A stretch of DNA of 64,000 nt from positions 2,294,001 to 2,358,000 of the forward strand of contig NC_089432.1 of NCBI RefSeq assembly GCF_026210795.1, written 5' to 3'. Shown in pieces: positions 11,936-23,420 of this stretch (its first letter is position 1; every line of letters starts with the position of its first letter). The notes below the pieces were generated by a model. That model did no database searches, was not told where the DNA came from, and worked only from the letters and a program-made list of their open reading frames with translations. The translations under genes and the position numbers were made by a program. This DNA is from Rhizophagus irregularis. Its lineage: Eukaryota > Glomeromycota > Glomeromycetes > Glomerales > Glomeraceae.

Positions 11936-12920
11936 TTAATACATCACAATTTTATGAAAAGTAACAAGTAAACTGTTTAATATTTCACGTGATACCGTAA
12001 TTATACCCGTTAAATAAAATGAGTCATCTTTTAGGAATAATATTGTTGAAGGTTTAATGCATGATATAATATCTTATTTATTTATAACTGTACTTTAAAA
12101 TATGCACATATAAATTATTACTTAACAAATACTAAAATTAAGTTCATATAATTTCATATAATACAAAAGTTTTGATTAGAAACACTTTTACCGAACAAGG
12201 AAAAATAATTTATTATATTTAAATCTTATTAAACTATTTTTGGGTAAAAATACTAAATTCAATTTTATTTATAGTTTTTTTAGGTCTGGAATGTAACTAA
12301 TGAAATTTGAAGGATACAAAATAAATTAAAAGATGAACCACGTAAGTTAATAGAAAGTTGACAGTTACATTAAATAATTTCTGAATGATTTACTTGTTAA
12401 TTATTCTGTTATATCTGATATAACATCATATCGTGATATTTTGATGTAAAAAGTGGGCATATTCAATTATTAAATTTTCAAAGAATTTTTTATTTCGTCA
12501 AAAGTTTGATAGAGAAAATCTAAATAAATTTTACCAAGTGTTTTATTTAGTAAATTTTAACTACGTATTTATAAAATAAATTATAATGTTTTATTAACTG
12601 GTTGCGTTTAACTTGTATATTTATTATGATTTAGATAATTTAATAATTAAACTAAATGATTCTTACTAATAATTTATATTAGTATACTAGATAACTTGAT
12701 TGAATTTATTATTTTAATTATGACAAAATTTGTGTTCTTGCAATTTATATTGTGTAACCTTTATTTTCGAGTAATATGCTTGTCTTATAATACCGAAATA
12801 AAAAAAAATCAGTGGAAAAAGAACTTAAGGGATTATTATTTTTTTTTTAAAAAAAAGAAACAGTAATCTTAGAGATTAATCCTAAAAGAAAGGCTACTAA
12901 ACTACCTTCATAAATAATGT
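11930..12920. repeat. Segmental duplication, copy B
   Basis: Diverged copy of 4930-5880 in the same orientation, upstream of kinase pseudogene K2. Shared blocks include TTTTAGGAATAATATT, AACTTGTATATTTAT, TATATTGTGTAACCTT, TAATATGCT and AATCTTAGAGATTA. No gene is seen inside it. Confidence 0.6.
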
Positions 12921-13688
12921 TATCGTAGGAAAAGTTCGCAGAATAGAGGAAAATTTTTAATTCCGTCCGGCACGTGACGTCTGACGATATACTGATATAC
13001 ATTATACAGCCATAATACATTGTAGATCTAGTGCCCGTGATAATCACGTTTGCACAAAAATAATCCTTTATTAAATGCAATAAAATATTAATATATCCGA
13101 GTCATATGATAAAATGACATTAATAAATTCTAATTTAATTATTTCTAATTTATTTTCTTATAAGTCAATTCTTTAAATCAAACTGACGATAATTTCCCCT
13201 TATTAATATTTCTAATAAACTATCAATTAAAATAATTGACGTGGCACTTTTTCATCATAAGAAAAAGCAAAAAGAATCGATTAATTAAAAATAAAAACTT
13301 GGTAAATTTGATAATAAAAGTGGTCTTCTGGTAATCGTATGGATCCCCTATTTATACCTTTTTTACCTTACACTGAATTCTAATTATGTCCTCCCACTAA
13401 ATCACTAATCAAAATAAAATTTCAAAATTCGTGTCCCTTATAAATAAATTATTAATGAAATCAAAGTAATTTCTAGAATAGTTTTACGTCATTACAGACG
13501 CAGTACATTTAAAACAATTCAAATTTTTATACACTTAAACTACATATAATACTGCGTCCCACAATTAATAAATTCACTAGCCTTTACAATACTTCGGACT
13601 TAACTGTGCATATCTGCCGATCTGCTGAATGTCGTAACGCCACTTTATTATAAATAGCTAAAATTATTTTTTAAAAATAGCCATTAAC
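12921..13688. other. Upstream region of kinase pseudogene K2
   Basis: Gene-free. One CACGTG is at 12971. Nothing else is recognised apart from the AT-rich leader that runs into the K2 start. Confidence 0.45.
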
Positions 13689-14943
13689 ATGCAAACCACC
13701 TACAATTCAAATGTATGGGCCGAAGAAGCCATTTCGGAAAGGCATATTAGACATTACGAATACAAAGATTTTCGTAATATAGAAAAGGTAATTTTGGAAA
13801 AGTTTATCGTGCAAATTGGAAAAATTCCGAACAATATTTTGCATTAAAATCTTTATCTAACCTTGATAATAATACTATAAAAGATGTCGTTAAAGAGGTA
13901 ATTACAAAAAAATATGATATTTATATTTACCTCAATCTGAATTAATTTACATACCAATACGTCTATAATTAGAAATTCATCGTTAAGTTCAATTTGATAA
14001 CAATATTATTAGTTTTTTTTGGAATTACATATAAAGGTAATAGAAATACTGTATTAATTATTACTTGAATTTGTAAAAATGCATTAGTAAAATTAACTAT
14101 AAATTTTTATTACAGAAAATCAAAAGGGACAATTAAGAAATATTTATTAGTAATGGAGTATGCGTACTCTTCGTACATACTTGAAGAAAACAAAATATTA
14201 CTTGGGAAAATAAATATAAATTTGCATATCAATTAGCTTGCGCCATATTATTCTTACATGATGAAGAAATAATACATTGCGATTTGGTAAGTTATTTAAT
14301 AAGTTACTATATTAATTTATTTTAATAAATTATATTAATTTAAAATTTCTTTATTTCATAATAGCCATTCTGCCAACATATTAATTCATCAAAATAACAT
14401 TAAATTATTTGATTTTGGATTATCAAAGAAAATAGAAGCAATATCTAAAATATACTCAACACAACAAACTTTGTTTGGCGTGACTCCTTATTAATCCAAA
14501 AAAGTTGAGTAATCCGAAATATTCTTTAAATAAAAAGTGTTAGCGTTAGAGTTCTTTTGTGGAAATATCAAACGGTCATTTGCCATTTGAGGATGAATCA
14601 TATGATACTAGTTTGGTTTTGCAAATTTTGCGGGGATATAAGAAAACAATTGTTCCGGATACCCCCCTTGATTATTCTAAGGTAAATATAATAGTATTTA
14701 TTATATTATTATAATTTCAAGTCTTATTTTAATGCATAACATTTTTTTAGAATGTTGGAAATGGTGAGACCAGATATGAACCAAGTAATTACTAAATTAA
14801 AAGCAATGATCACAAATTCAAGTATAACAACAGAAAATCTAGTTTTATCAAATGAACAACAATTTAATAGTGGTATATCAGAGAATTGTCCGATATTATT
14901 AATAATTTTGATAAAATTAATTTTAAGAATATTATCATACTAA
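13689..14943 (+). pseudogene. K2: kinase pseudogene of the TKL-Sel1 family
   Basis: The whole five-exon kinase plan can still be traced: exon 1 about 13689-13897, exon 2 13973-14036, exon 3 14116-14286, exon 4 14365-about 14683, exon 5 from 14751. It is broken throughout. Exon 1 has lost bases at the glycine loop, joining EK to GNFGKVYRANW out of frame. The catalytic HRD reads HCD. Exon 4 keeps LFDFGLSKK, then hits a stop in the PYIDPK region and shifts frame. No Sel1 repeats follow; the tail ends near 14943 and is replaced by unrelated sequence. It lies in the duplicated block shared with K1. Confidence 0.8.
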
Positions 14944-14969
14944 TTATGTTTTGCAATTTAACCTTGTTA

Positions 14970-15440
14970 TGAATAAGAATTAGCTGATCCATTATCCCTA
15001 ATTGTTGAAAATCTAAGTGATTGGATAACTTATGGATTCACCTGGAAGGATTTATTCATTGGATTAAATGATAAAACTTTACAAAGCTTAATTATCGATA
15101 TCATAATGAATAATCCTGAAGCGGATAATAATAAAATTTTAGAGTAATGCAAGAAATGTTTAATTGCAAGGGATTATGAGAGCTGAGCGATCAGCTTTAG
15201 AACGAGAAGAAGTTGTTCAATGGAAGCATGTTTATTTTATCAACAATATCACGAGTCTTTACGATTATTTCGCTAATCAAGGAAATTTTTTGTCAGATCT
15301 AAATGGACATTTGGACATTTAGTGATTATAAATACATTTTCTAATCTAGATATGGATGTTAAATCTTGTTTACAAAAACTTGTGAATTGTCAGGTAGTTA
15401 ATTTGCCAATTTTCACGATTGAAACTCAGGATTCAATTAG
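14970..15440 (+). pseudogene. Degraded coding remnant of unknown family
   Basis: Two consecutive pieces read as protein in different frames. The first (14976-15146) contains SLIVENLSDWITYGFTWKD and LFIGLNDKTLQSLIIDIIM. The second (15176-15320) contains ERSALEREEVVQWKHVYF and NNITSLYDYFANQG. Frameshifts and stops separate them. I do not recognise the family. The piece lies between the K2 relic and the recombinase relic and could belong to either as a fused tail. Confidence 0.4.
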
Positions 15441-15545
15441 GGTAAGCCAAAGAGACGATAAGTATGATTTAATGTGTTGTTCCTAATTTAAAAATATATA
15501 TCTTTAGGTAAGGCATTTCTGGTTAGGTGTTTTGTCACAGGGTAT

Positions 15546-16440
15546 TTGGAAAATCTTGGAACCATTCAGATTAACATATTTCCACAATATTTGATGTGGA
15601 TTTCCATGTGGATTTTAGTGGAAAAATTTTCGGATAAAACTATTAACTTACTCTCATCGTCAGTGGATAATAGATCTTCAAGAACAGTGTCTTCAGCTAT
15701 TCGAGTATGGGAACATTGGTGTGACTCACAACACGTCGATCCCGTTACTTGCCCTATAAATAAGATTTGTGAATTTTTTTCCGACATGTTGACATTTGGA
15801 AAATCATATAATACTATCGCTGGCTATAGATCAGCCATTAGTGAAATCCACGAACGAATTGATAATTTCTCAATTGGAACTCACCCAGACATTTCAAAAG
15901 CTATGCAAGCTATTCGGATCGATAAACCTCCTACTTCAAAGTCAGATGACGCTATTGACATTATTCCTTCATTAGAATTTATTGTTTCCTTGGGTGACAA
16001 TTCAACCATGACTATTAGAGAACTTACTTGCAAAACAGCCTTTTTATTGGCTTTGATTTCAGCGTGTTGTCCATCAGATCTTCATCGGATTAATGCTTTT
16101 GATTATACCAAGACAAGGTCTTCTATTTCGTTCAATTGTGTCGCGCCCAAGGAATATAATATCGCGGTTGCACATTCAGCCTCCACGATTAAAAAAGATT
16201 TTTGTTGGTGTTTACCCAGATGAAAGACATCTTTGTCCATATGAAGCTGTTACTTCTTTGTTATCAAGAACTTCCCTATGGCGTGTATCTGCTGATCAAA
16301 AACGTGCTCTTTTTCTTATTACAAAAGAACCTCACTCACCAGCTTCCGTGGATACAAAATTTTCTGATGCATTGATGTTCGCCACCAAACGCAATTTTGT
16401 CAGTAGCGTCATACTCATTCAATGGAGTGGGTTGAGTTAA
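15546..16440 (+). pseudogene. Broken tyrosine recombinase (Crypton/DIRS/XerD-like)
   Basis: The N-terminal half reads as the SAM-like core-binding domain of a tyrosine recombinase: VWEHWCDSQHVDPVTCPINK, then AGYRSAISEIHE. The catalytic domain begins with KTAFLLALISACCPSDLHRI. In this family the position before PSDL is the first catalytic Arg; here it is Cys (TGT, one C-to-T step from CGT). A frameshift near 16190 moves the rest into another frame (FVGVYPDERHLCPYEAV...). The open frame runs out near 16440 before any HxxR or Tyr motif. Upstream, 15441-15507 looks like an intron or leader (GTAAGCC...CTTTAG). No direct repeats or TIRs were found around it. Confidence 0.7.
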
Positions 16441-16902
16441 TCTTACAAATATCGTGCAAATAAAGAAAAGTGTAGTCAAAGAGACACAATACCATTAAAA
16501 TAATTTTGGTTAATTTTTATTGAAAAAAAAAAATTAATTTGTAATTTATTGTTCAGTCATTGCACATTTTAGCTCCGAAATTAATTAAGAATTTGGCACA
16601 ACAAATGATAATATTATAAAATATTGATACATAATTCCATTTTTTCTGGACCATTTTTTAATAAATCTTACTACTAGTTACTCTTTTATAATTATTATTT
16701 ATATGGAAATATTCTAGTTATTTTATGATACTCTAAAAGATTATTGATTTTATAATATTTGCTAAAAAGTGACACTAATAAAGTTATCAAACAACGTAGT
16801 TTATATATGTATACTATATATCACTATATTAAAATTACCCATTTAAAAATCGTTAACTAAACGCTTTTATAAAAAGTCTTATTTTAAATTAGAATATTAA
16901 TA
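16441..16902. other. Gene-free stretch
   Basis: AT-rich, no coding sequence or clear repeat recognised. Confidence 0.5.
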
Positions 16903-17131
16903 GGACCCCGAAATATAGTATATACATAAAAAGGTCAGGTTCGAGTTTGCGTACAATCAGCAAAAAAACAATGAAAATCTTTCCTTATATAGATAATTCC
17001 TGGTGGAAATGTATTACCTTTTTTGGATGCTGAGTGCTGACCGAAATTATCATAATTCCGGCCCTGAAAAAATGCGTGCTAGTAATTTTTTTGGCCGCCA
17101 CCTTACCTCTGTATATATATTTCGGGGGTCA
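16903..17131. mobile_element. MITE of the GGACCC family, copy 1
   Basis: About 229 bp with inverted ends GGACCCCGAAATATA... and ...TATATTTCGGGGGTC. The inner part shares GAAAATCTTTCCTTA, CATAATTCCGGCCCTGAAAA and AAATGCGT with the element at 61035-61266, in the same order. No open frame. Two copies in one window show a mobile non-autonomous family. Confidence 0.7.
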
Positions 17132-17400
17132 TATTTAATTTCAGGTTACATATTACAGTTTTTTTAATATTTGCGTAATTTATTATCTTGTGAGTAAATA
17201 TGTAATGACTAGTGAATATAAGAAATATAAGAAAATTAAAAGGATTTTCAAAAGAATTTAATCAAAAATTTTCTGTTAGATTTTTATTTAAAAATTCAGT
17301 AATTATAATATCTTTAAATCAATTTTATTTTTATTTTTTTTTTGAAGTTATAATCTATTAATCACTTAAAAGTTAAAATATTGAAATTTTATTAACTTCT

Positions 17401-19525
17401 TTATAAAAGTTTTTCTAATTCATTTTGAGCGAGTTGATCTCCTTGTTCCGCAGATTTTTTTAACCAATAAATTGCCCTATCCATATTAACAAATCCTTCT
17501 CCATTTTTATACATTAAAGCAAGATTATATTGAGCTACATTATTTCCTAAATTTGCTGCTTTATAATATAATTCAAATGCTTTTTGTTTATCAATATCAG
17601 TTCCAATTCCACTTTCATAACAGTATCCCAAATTATTTAATCCATCAGTATTTCCTAAATTTGCTGCTTTTTGATATAATTCAAATGCTTTTTTCTCATC
17701 AACATCAATTCCAATACCATTTCGATAACATTCTCCTAAATTATTTATTCCAAATGCATTTCCTAAATTTGCTGCATTTTTGTATAATTCAAATGCTTTC
17801 TGTTTATCAATATTAGTTCCAATTCCATTTTCATAACAATTTCCTAAATTATTTATTCCAGCCGGATTTCCTAAATTTGCTGCTTGTTGATATAATTCAA
17901 ATGCCTTCTTTTTATCAACATCAGTTCCAATTCCATTTTCATAAAAATCTCCTAAATAATTTATTCCAGCTGCATTTCCTAATTCTGCTGCCTTTTGACA
18001 TAATTCAAATGCCTTTGATTTATCAATATTAGTTCCAGCTCCGTATTGATAACAATATCCTAAACTAATTATACCAAATGCATTCCCTAAATTTGCAGCA
18101 ATTTGATACAATTCAAAAGCCCTATTTTTATCAATATTAATTCCCATTCCCAAGTAATTAAAATCTCCGAGTAAAACAGTAGAATTCGAATTATTTTGAT
18201 TATTTAATGCCCAATTATAAATTTCTTGTAAAGTCACATTATTATTATTAAGATAATTAAGAATTTCCTGCTTTTCTGCATCATCTCCTATCTTATTTGT
18301 AAGTTGAATGATTTTATTGACCATTACGCTAAAATTGCAACTAATCTGATTGTTATTTATTGCTTTCAACCTAGCATCTACCTGATTAACAGTTGGACGA
18401 CTGTCTGGTTCTCCATTCCAACACTCTAAAAAAAACTTCATTAGTTCAAATAATGATTTTCTAATTTATAACTTCAGTAATAAATAAAATCATACTTACC
18501 AGTATAAAGATTAACATAAGCTGTAGGTGTATCAGGAACGGGTGTTTCTCTATGGCCTTGCGAAATTTGAAGAATTAAACTAAAAGATGATATTCCATCA
18601 AATGGTGGCTTTCCACTTGATATCTCCCAAAGAAGTACACCAATACTATAGACATCACTCTTTTCATTTAAAGAGAATGAGTGTGAACTAAATTTTTTTG
18701 GATCAATATATGGTATTATACCAAATGAATCGGAATTTTGACAGGTTTCACTAATCCTTTTTGATAGTCCAAAATCGGCCAACTTGATGGTGTTTTGATG
18801 GATTAAAACATTATTTGAGTGCTATTATTGAATATAATAAATGAAACCATTAAATTAAGATATACAATGTGTATAATATCAATAAAATTAATCTAATTAC
18901 CAAATTACGATGTGCAATTCCTTCATCATGCAAACATGATATTGCACAAACCAGTTGAAATGCAAATTTATATTTATCATTCCAAGTAAGATTTTTAAAA
19001 TTTTCTTTTAAATAATTTCGGAGTGTACCACTGTTAGCATATTCCATTACCATCAAATATTGGTTTTCTTTTAAGAAAATCTACAAGTTAGTTTATTAAT
19101 TATTGTATATATATTATATAAAAACTGATCATACCCTCATTAGTTGTGACACCATAAAAATGGATAATATTATCATGAAGTCCAACTTCACGTTGAAGTT
19201 GAATCTGAATAATAAATAGAATTTTTAATATCAAAAAATGTATGTAATATTAATAATAAATGAATATTCTTGACATTATTACCTCATGAACAATTACTTT
19301 AATTACAGTGTCATTGAAATTAAAAAAGGATTTTAGTGCATAATTTTTATTGGAATTCTTCCAATTTGTACGATGAACTTTTCCAAAGCTTCCAGAACCA
19401 ATTTCCTGAAAATTATAAAATTGCTCAAAATCATAATGTTTGATGAGTTTATTTGAAATAGCTTCTTCAATCCATTTATTCCAATCATTTGAATTGTTAG
19501 TAGATCTGGTGTTATTATTAAACAT
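17401..19525 (-). CDS. K3: TKL-Sel1 kinase with HRN in place of HRD (likely pseudokinase)
   Basis: Five exons on the minus strand: 19283-19525, 19135-19204, 18901-19067, 18500-18821 and 17401-18425. The frame is unbroken, giving about 608 residues. The start follows the family's first exon (NNNTRSTNNSNDWNKWIEEA). The glycine loop GSGSFGKV and the ATP-binding Lys (YALK, about residue 65) are kept, and DFG is near residue 176. The catalytic-loop motif reads HRN near residues 157-159, so the Asp that acts as catalytic base in kinases is Asn. The gene is otherwise clean, so it may encode a pseudokinase used as a scaffold or regulator rather than a dead gene. About seven Sel1 units of 36 residues follow from about residue 352, ending EQGDQLAQNELEKLL. 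Faces K1 and K2 in a convergent layout. Confidence 0.85.
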
Positions 19526-19965
19526 TGTGGACTGTGGAGTAAAGAAAAACTCTTATTGAGAAAGCAATTTATGATTATAAAGGCAGAAAAGAAAACACAA
19601 ATATATGTTCCAGCTAGAGTATATATATTTTTTATTATTACATAATATTCGATGCAGGGGTATTAGTGTATTACACAATGTATAAGTGTGACAATGGCAC
19701 AAAATTTTAAGGAGTAATTATTATATCGCACTAAAATTCTTTTGGAAATATTCAAATAACTTTTATAATCAATCTATGAGCATTATGTAATCAGGTAATA
19801 CAATATAATATCATTTTATTTATCGCCTTTATCGCCTGACTGTTATCATATGTACTAAATTGGAATTAATAGTTATTCAGCACATTATTCTAACATGCAT
19901 CATCAAATAATAAATGCCCGACAATGAAGTTGTAATGTGATTTTGACATAAATTTTTGTAAATTA

Positions 19966-20140
19966 GCCGCCGCAGTAAGAATTTTCCTATATTAAAACAA
20001 TGTAAACGCAAAACTTAACTGCAATATTATTGATAGTTCAAAATGAGTGGATTGACAAACTACAAATTAAATTAATATTACAACTACAAATATTTAATAA
20101 TATTAGTTTTGGAATTCAGAAAAGTATAGGTAAGATTTTT
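19966..20140 (+). pseudogene. Possible kinase leader and first-exon relic
   Basis: CCGCAGTAAGAATTTT at 19970-19985 is the same box found just before the start codons of K4, K5 and K6. It is followed 14 bp later by an ATG (20000). Beyond it, AAATGAGTGGATTGA and AATATTTAATAATATTAG loosely follow the first-exon DNA of K4, with stops. This suggests a seventh kinase copy that survives only as a leader and worn first exon. Confidence 0.4.
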
Positions 20141-20254
20141 ATATTTATTTATTATTAAATTCTTTTCTAATATATACATCATGAAATCTTTAGTAAAAAG
20201 AAAATTAAGAAATAATTCAAAAAAGATATTGCTCTTGATAAAATATACTGATAG

Positions 20255-20350
20255 TTACGGCGGCGTACTATTTGGACCAAAAGTGACAAAATTATGAAAA
20301 TCGAAATTTTGAAATTTTGGATTTTCAAAATTCCTTTTTTAAATTTCTTT
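20255..20350. repeat. Worn terminus related to the 49.8-56.0 kb element
   Basis: TTACGGCGGCGTACTATTTGG, then CCAAAAGTGACAAAAT and GAAATTTTGAAATTTTGG, follow the order of the outer TIR at 49753 (ATACGGTGTACCGTTTGG, then AAAAGTGCCAAAATTTCG). It looks like a solo, diverged end of the same family. Confidence 0.4.
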
Positions 20351-22912
20351 TTATGGCAAATTTCCCTTTATAATATAGATTGACGTTATGCGTTTTTCTT
20401 AATGAAACTAGTTTTAAGTAAAAATGAAAAAAAATGAAAAAAATGAAAATAACTTTTTTAAGCAATCAATCTTGTCTTTATTAGGTAATGTGTATGAAAG
20501 GTTGTAATCTAATAAATCTGTACACAAAAATTGGGGGATCCGTGTAAGGTAATTTGACTATTAATCAAAGTCACAGCTTTTAAATGTTACACAATAGGTG
20601 CAGTGCAGAGATTTTTCTGCTGCTAAGCTATTTCGGAGCGAACAAAAAAACTTTTCTCGGAATATTCAGAACTAAAAATTATCCCATTTAGGACTGTTAT
20701 AAATTACTTGGTAACATATTCAATTTCATTTTGTTATTTATTTATTAACGTTCATTTTCGGTTTTTAAAATTAGCCTTAAGAGACACTTTAGCGAATCTT
20801 GCTAAAACAGAAAGTATTTCCATTTTTAATTTTAAAAATGAACATAAAGTTAACTATGACAATATTTTATTTTATTATAATACTTAACATAGATTATATG
20901 AAATAACGATAATAAGGATTATGTAACTTTAGTTTCAGACTGAAATTTCTTCGTCTATTATTTAGAAATATTAAATCTATATTTCGGTTACTTAAGATGC
21001 TGCAGAGCTTTTTTTCAGTTATTTTAATTCTATGGAATTATGTAAACGCTATTACAGACAAAAACAATGATACATGTGTTATAAAATCTAATCTTCAGAA
21101 TTATAATTTTTTTTACTAATTTTTACACTTTAAAACAAAAAAAAATAAAGTTATTTTTAATATCAGCGTGTAATAATCGCTAGATAATTTGTATTTCGTT
21201 TATTATTAATACTTAATAGTAGTCATTATTATTTCCATATTAATGTTGTAAGAAAACTGTCCATTTGACGTAATGGCTAAGTTTATCATCACGAGTAAGT
21301 TTTTAGAATATTTTATTAAGATTTAGGGAAAATATATCAGTAAAGTCGACATCGCACTAAGGTTCAATTAGATAATAAAATCGTAACATACAGTTTCTTT
21401 AAAGAGCGTTAATAACATTTTAAATTAAAACGTATATTAGAATTTTAATGACTGTGATGCATAAAATTAACAAAAAATTTTCCGACTTTGCATGATTAAC
21501 TTTACTTCAAAACTGATACCAATTTGCTCAGTTCAAGTTCCGTTGCTTAAAAGCAAGCTAAACTATTTTGACAAAACGAAGCTTCTGAGCAATTGAGTTT
21601 AAATTTCCATATATTAACAAAAATTAAATGGAATATTGATTATGGCAATATCAGAAAAATTTACAAAAGTCTCATTTTTAAATCTTTTTATCAATTCCAT
21701 TACTAATGAAATCGTTCGTGAGATAAATTTAATATAAGCATAGACAAAGGATATGATGCATAATGGGATTTTTATCGGTTAAATAGTTTCATTTACTTTA
21801 TTACCAAACTTCTTAATATTTATCGTAGAACTCCACAGTTATTTCATTTATCGGCCTAAACATTCCAGTCGTGAAATCCAAGGATTTCAACTCCAATATC
21901 AACGCTAACTCTAACGGTATTCTTCAGCCCAAATCAATATTCCTAATCCTTACCCTAATCCCATGCTTACCTAACCCTAAGCAAGTCTAAAACGTCAATT
22001 TTAACTTTAAAAATACAAATTAAAATTGTTTAAATCAATGTCACATTTTATTTTAATAAATAATAACTTAGTCTCTGTTAATCTTAATTTAAATTTTAAA
22101 TCGTAATATTTATAAATTAAAATCTATATAGAATATACCAAACATTTTTATCTTTAAACTAAATAAAATAATTTACAATAGTAAAATAACTGTATATAAC
22201 AAGTATTATCAGTATGGCCTTTTCATGTTATTCACTTTTTTAAAATTTTTCAACATCAACTAATTTGGTATTAGTGCTAAATGATTTCTTTACTGCTCTA
22301 TATTACTGACTAGTTTTTGTTCTTCTAGATGAGAATATGCTTTTCTGGTAGAATTAATTAGATCGTCAAAATAACTTGGTTGAAATTTTGTTCGTTGGAC
22401 TGATATTATTGCTTACTTGGTGATTTCCAAGTTATTAGGTTAGTGATTTTTTTGTTTCTGTAGGTTTTCATATTTTCTACAAATTTCGAATTAATACCTT
22501 TAGCTCTATAATAACATGTAAATTCAAATAATGGTTTAAAAGATCTATAGGCATTGCAATAGGCGTTTTTACAAATTAGAATTTCATTATAATAATACAA
22601 GTTAACTTTTTATTTTAAAAAACAATTTTGTAAGGCCAAATGAATAAAAATATTAGTTCCTCATCACAAGCCGGGTCATGTGAATGTCACGAAAAAAAAA
22701 ATTATTTTATTTGATCATATGATGCCGATTTTGTTTCACCCGCAGAAAATTTATTAAAATCAGCTAATCATCTTGAATAAATTTTATTGTTAAATTAATA
22801 TTGCATTATATTTTAATAAAATAATTACTCTAATTTTATTAATTTAAAAGAATTTGTTTTACTCATGAATTAACATCTATAAAGTTTCATTATATTCTCA
22901 AGCAATCATCTT
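20351..22912. other. Gene-free stretch
   Basis: No gene supported. Around 21880-21990 lies CTAACTCTAACGG...CCTTACCCTAATCCC...CCTAACCCTAAG. This resembles the reverse complement of the tandem repeat at 22913-23120, so it is probably a distant inverted copy of that repeat. Confidence 0.5.
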
Positions 22913-23120
22913 TTGAGTGGAGTATCTTAGGGTAGGGAAAGTTAGTTTAGGCTGAAATACTTATCTTTGAAGATAACATTGACGTTGGAGTATCTTAGGG
23001 TTAGGTAAGGAAAGTTGGTTTAAGCGGAAATACTTATCCTTGAAGATAACGTAAACGTTGGAATATCTTAGCGTAAGGAAGGTTAGTTTAGGCTGAAACT
23101 TTTACCTTTGGAGTTAGTGT
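22913..23120. repeat. Tandem repeat, unit about 70 bp, 3 copies
   Basis: Three copies of a unit reading GTTGGAGTATCTTAGGGT, then GGAAAGTTAGTTTAGGCTG, then AAATACTTATCTTTGAAGAT. The TTAGGG strings lie inside a longer unit, so this is not a telomeric array. It lies some 300 bp upstream of K4. Confidence 0.7.
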
Positions 23121-23179
23121 TAACCTTAAACTGCGTAGTGCAATTTTTATAGCCACACTTAGCCACAGAAATCACATGA

Positions 23180-23420
23180 AATCACGTGACAGAGCTTACC
23201 TAACTTTATTGATGATTTAGAAATCACGTGGACAATTACGATCCAAATTCTAAATTTAGAAACGAAATAATCAACATGATCAACAGTTACCTTCGGAGTT
23301 TGGTGATACCATTTAGTGATACCAATTTAATTTATAAATAGTTTAATCAAATATTCATGTAATTTTTTTCCTAATTTTTGGAAAGCGTCAAATTGACTTC
23401 CGCAGTAAGAGTTCTCAACG
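23180..23420 (+). promoter_or_regulatory. Conserved upstream block of K4
   Basis: CACGTG hexamers at 23183 and 23225. A conserved block at 23279-23310 (GATCAACAGTTACCTTCGGA, then GTTTGGTGATACC) has counterparts at similar distance before K5 and K6. The box CCGCAGTAAGAGTT at 23400-23413 sits 8 bp before the ATG. Conservation across three kinase copies suggests shared control or recent common origin. Confidence 0.55.

Noticed and set aside
12847-13080. Open frame on the minus strand before K2
   Set aside because: No domain, no homology to other genes in the window, and it overlaps the non-coding duplicated block.
21940-23060. TTAGGG/CCCTAA strings suggesting telomeric repeat
   Set aside because: They occur once per 70-bp unit or singly, not as consecutive hexamers.
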